Of a stretch of 64,000 nt of DNA, positions 61,570 to 64,000 are shown piece by piece. A program made the position numbers and the translations under genes. Each line of letters starts with the position of its first letter. The stretch's first letter is position 1. The notes below the pieces were generated by a model that was given only the letters and a program-made list of their open reading frames with translations, did not search any database and was not told the origin of the DNA. Source of the stretch: Paenibacillus bouchesdurhonensis (GTDB lineage Bacteria; Bacillota; Bacilli; Paenibacillales; Paenibacillaceae); the NCBI RefSeq assembly GCF_900155685.1, contig NZ_LT732547.1:455648-519647 (forward strand), given 5' to 3'.

Positions 61570-63966
61570 ATGTTAAAACAAAATATGATGATGATCAAGA
61601 AGTTATCCAAAGCGAACTTAAAGGCAGACAAAGTTAAAAACCATTTTGCAGGCAGTATTATTGCTTTGGCTGCGGTTTTATTAACCGTTGTATTGACCTT
61701 TGGCTATAACTCCTTCACTAGCTTGCAGCAGGATTCCGACTTCCAAGCGATATTCAATGATGTTAGCGAGGCAGAAACAATTCAATTAAAGCAAGTAAAC
61801 GAGGTTAACGAGGTCGGATTGTATCTGGAGGTTGGCAGAGAGAAGCAAGAAGAGCGTTTATTATCCATTTTGTATACAGATCAAACGATGATGGACTTAT
61901 CCTATGCTCGTATCGATGAAGGCAAATTCCCAACGAAGCCCAATGAAATTGTAATAGAAAGGGACTACTTTTCAACGACTTCTCAAAAACCGGGTATTGG
62001 TGACCGTATCGTAGTAGAATTTAGAAACTACGCCAGCAAAGAAATGCAAATGAATGAATTTGTCATTTCAGGCCTGTTACATACAACTGCGTCCGGAGAG
62101 GCCAATCGGATCAGCTATAACGCCCTAGTATCAAAAGCGTTCGTTGATGCCGACCCGCATCTTTCCAAGGAAAAATACTCCGCAGCTATTAGAATTCTTA
62201 ATGCAGGTAGTTACGCTAACGAAGAACTGAAATCCAAAATTAAAGATATCGGAAAGCAAATCGGTCTTCCTGAGCAAAACATCCAGATTAATCATATGAA
62301 TGTAGATACCAACAATCTATCAGGCGATACCATTCTGACGATTTTTTGTATCATCATTATCATCGCATTGGCATGTTGGGTCGTTATCTACAACATCTTT
62401 TATATATCAATTATCAAACAAATCAAACAATACGGACAACTACGAGCACTAGGAGCAACGCGAAAGCAAATCAAGAAGTTGGTGAAATATGAAGGAAAAT
62501 ACTTATCCCGCAAATTTATTCCGGCTGGCGTTCTCCTGGGATGTTTGATAAGTTGGGCCATGAGTCCTTCCGTCTGGAACCTCTTTCCCAGTATATTTCT
62601 CGCCTTAGCAGCGGGTTTATTTACTGAATTAACGGTTCGCTTTTCATTAAATTCGCCGGCCAACTTTGCAGCTAAAATCTCTCCTATTGAAGCCATTCGA
62701 TACGTTGGAGCAGAGACCTATACTTTTAAGAAGAAAGAGAAGAAAAGCTCGAAACGGCTAACCCCCTTTACGTTAGCAAGGATGAGTTTAACAAGAAGCC
62801 GAAAAAAAACAACATTAACGCTGCTGTCATTAGTTATAAGCGGGGCCCTTTTCATTTCCTTTGCGACACTGTTAAATTCGGTTGATTCCATTGCCAAAAC
62901 GCGGCAGTATTTTCCGAATAACGGCAAGTTTATCATTCAAATCAATAACGAGCTCTATTCTGAAACGGTGAATTTAAGCGATCTGCAAAGCGAAGATCAA
63001 CTCTCTGGAGCCTTAAAAGACAACATCCTTTCCATTAGCGGAGTTGAAAATGTTGTAGACCGTCAATATATTGAAGCTGCTGTCAATGGGGCGAACGAAA
63101 GCGCAGATCCTGTGGTAGTAGGCATCGAGAATATTTCAGCGAGTAATATCGAGTCATTAAGAAAGCGCCTGGTACAAGGGGAAATACTCGAACCCAATTC
63201 CTCTAATAACTCTTATATCCTCATGAATAGCTCCAGCGGTGATTTTGAATTTTACGACATTAGATATCAGGTTGGCGATCGTATTTCACTTATCATTGGC
63301 GATGATCAGAACAAGATTGAACATGAGTTCGAGATTATAGGCGACCTAGCGGATAAAAATTTGGGCGTTCTGTTCTACTTGCCATCAGGAGTCATGGAGT
63401 CAATCACCCCCTTTAATCCGAATCAAAGCTATGAAGTGATTCTTACAGAAGATACGAATGAACAATTGGTGAAGGATGAACTACAGAAATTAATTCAAAA
63501 TAAGGACACTTTAAAGTTAAATTCATTTTCTGACATGGCGAAGTCCAATAAGGCGGCTTTTCGGACGATCACGATTGTTGTGTACACTTTTATGATATTT
63601 ATAGCTTTATTTAGTGTTATTAATTTGTTGAACACGGTGATGACCTCAATTAATGCGAGAAAAGTCGAATTGGGAATCATGCAGGCCATAGGTATGGAAT
63701 ATAAGCAATTATCCGCCATGTTAGGTTACGAAGCTGGCTTTTTCATTATGGGGAGTTTCGTGATTTCTCTTATTATAGGGAACCTTGTTGGATATGGGCT
63801 AAGCGAATCTTTAGGAGACGTGGGGGGGCTTTCTTTTATACAATATCATTTTCCGTGGAGTCCCATTCTCATGTATTTATTAGTTATGCTGCTGATTCAA
63901 GCTGTTGTCCTTAAATTCGTGAGAATTTCAACAGCGAAGAAGACGGTAGTCGAAAGATTACGGTAA
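61570..63966 (+). CDS. ABC transporter permease, FtsX/MacB type
   Basis: About 798 residues with two FtsX-like units: an N-terminal helix (about 25-47), a large extracytoplasmic domain, three helices near 260-385, then LTPFTLARMSLTRSRKKTTL leading to a second helix-extracytoplasmic domain and three C-terminal helices (about 675-790; VYTFMIFIALFSVINLLNTVMTSI). The eight-helix layout is that of full-length FtsX-type permeases. The frame opens at GTG 61552; the ATG at 61570 is equally likely (AAGGTGG about 14 bp upstream). It forms the exporter with the ATPase at 60872. The window ends 34 bp later. Confidence 0.9.
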   Translation: MLKQNMMMIKKLSKANLKADKVKNHFAGSIIALAAVLLTVVLTFGYNSFTSLQQDSDFQAIFNDVSEAETIQLKQVNEVNEVGLYLEVGREKQEERLLSILYTDQTMMDLSYARIDEGKFPTKPNEIVIERDYFSTTSQKPGIGDRIVVEFRNYASKEMQMNEFVISGLLHTTASGEANRISYNALVSKAFVDADPHLSKEKYSAAIRILNAGSYANEELKSKIKDIGKQIGLPEQNIQINHMNVDTNNLSGDTILTIFCIIIIIALACWVVIYNIFYISIIKQIKQYGQLRALGATRKQIKKLVKYEGKYLSRKFIPAGVLLGCLISWAMSPSVWNLFPSIFLALAAGLFTELTVRFSLNSPANFAAKISPIEAIRYVGAETYTFKKKEKKSSKRLTPFTLARMSLTRSRKKTTLTLLSLVISGALFISFATLLNSVDSIAKTRQYFPNNGKFIIQINNELYSETVNLSDLQSEDQLSGALKDNILSISGVENVVDRQYIEAAVNGANESADPVVVGIENISASNIESLRKRLVQGEILEPNSSNNSYILMNSSSGDFEFYDIRYQVGDRISLIIGDDQNKIEHEFEIIGDLADKNLGVLFYLPSGVMESITPFNPNQSYEVILTEDTNEQLVKDELQKLIQNKDTLKLNSFSDMAKSNKAAFRTITIVVYTFMIFIALFSVINLLNTVMTSINARKVELGIMQAIGMEYKQLSAMLGYEAGFFIMGSFVISLIIGNLVGYGLSESLGDVGGLSFIQYHFPWSPILMYLLVMLLIQAVVLKFVRISTAKKTVVERLR

Positions 63967-64000
63967 GGGAGGCTTGAGCCTAAAGCATAGGATTTGCACT

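Noticed and set aside
59383..63966. Lanthipeptide locus with LanP protease
   Set aside because: No LanB/LanC/LanM enzyme is seen, the peptide core is poor in Ser/Thr, and the ABC proteins are FtsX-type, not LanT.
1..64000. tRNA or rRNA genes
   Set aside because: None recognised by reading for cloverleaf patterns or conserved rRNA segments in the intergenic regions.

Overview
The window looks like a chromosome segment of a Gram-positive endospore-former of the Paenibacillus type. The support is the YesM/YesN-type two-component pair, LplABC-type sugar ABC importers, many cytoplasmic glycoside hydrolases, a linear NRPS, strong AGGAGG ribosome-binding sites and CcpA cre-like boxes. The genus is an inference from gene content. 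Bases 1 to about 44600 are fairly GC-rich. From about 44700 to the end the DNA is clearly AT-rich, with the look of acquired and partly decayed DNA.

Layout. 1-7229: the 3' end of a nonribosomal peptide synthetase gene, translationally coupled to an MFS exporter, then a diaminobutyrate aminotransferase. 7388-25501: a mannoside-utilisation locus made of a sensor kinase and AraC-type response regulator, a lipoprotein/two-permease ABC importer behind a cre-like box, and five cytoplasmic enzymes (GH3, GH38, GH125, GH130, GH38) suited to taking apart imported mannose-rich glycans. 25502-26477: intergenic DNA with six tandem 29-bp repeats. 26478-32753: two TIM-barrel isomerase/epimerases and a Gfo/Idh/MocA oxidoreductase on the minus strand, then an AraC regulator and a GH20 hexosaminidase on the plus strand. 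33463-38995: a thioredoxin-like protein, a PRK06851-like ATPase with a degenerate first P-loop, and an ascorbate-type PTS with its PRD regulator. 39313-44554: an iron/sugar-phosphate-type ABC importer with two paralogous binding lipoproteins.

44700-55440 is an accessory island. The last about 170 bp of the second binding-protein gene, its terminator and following DNA are repeated in decayed form at 55477-55790, on the far side of the island. The island carries a tandem PD-(D/E)XK nuclease, a small membrane protein, a divergently arranged regulator pair with an operator-like array, a Gabija-like OLD nuclease/UvrD helicase pair, a 646-residue protein ending in a HEPN-type R-x4-H motif, and two small XRE regulators. 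Genes here and up to 57000 are separated by a degenerate repeat family of about 140-185 bp with attC-like ends, resembling an integron-type cassette array without a visible integrase.

55800-56200 holds a 31-residue holin-like (type I) toxin gene with a strong convergent antisense promoter. 57897-63966 looks like a peptide-signalling or RiPP-like system: two LytTR regulators (the second split by a frameshift at a run of nine A), a compact intracellular subtilase with an unknown C-terminal domain, a 47-residue three-cysteine peptide behind an AgrA-like tandem site, a perfect 17-bp stem terminator, and an ABC transporter pair. This system, the attC-like array and the HEPN/Gabija module are the best candidates for undescribed biology. 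All functional statements come from motif reading and gene context; no database search was run.
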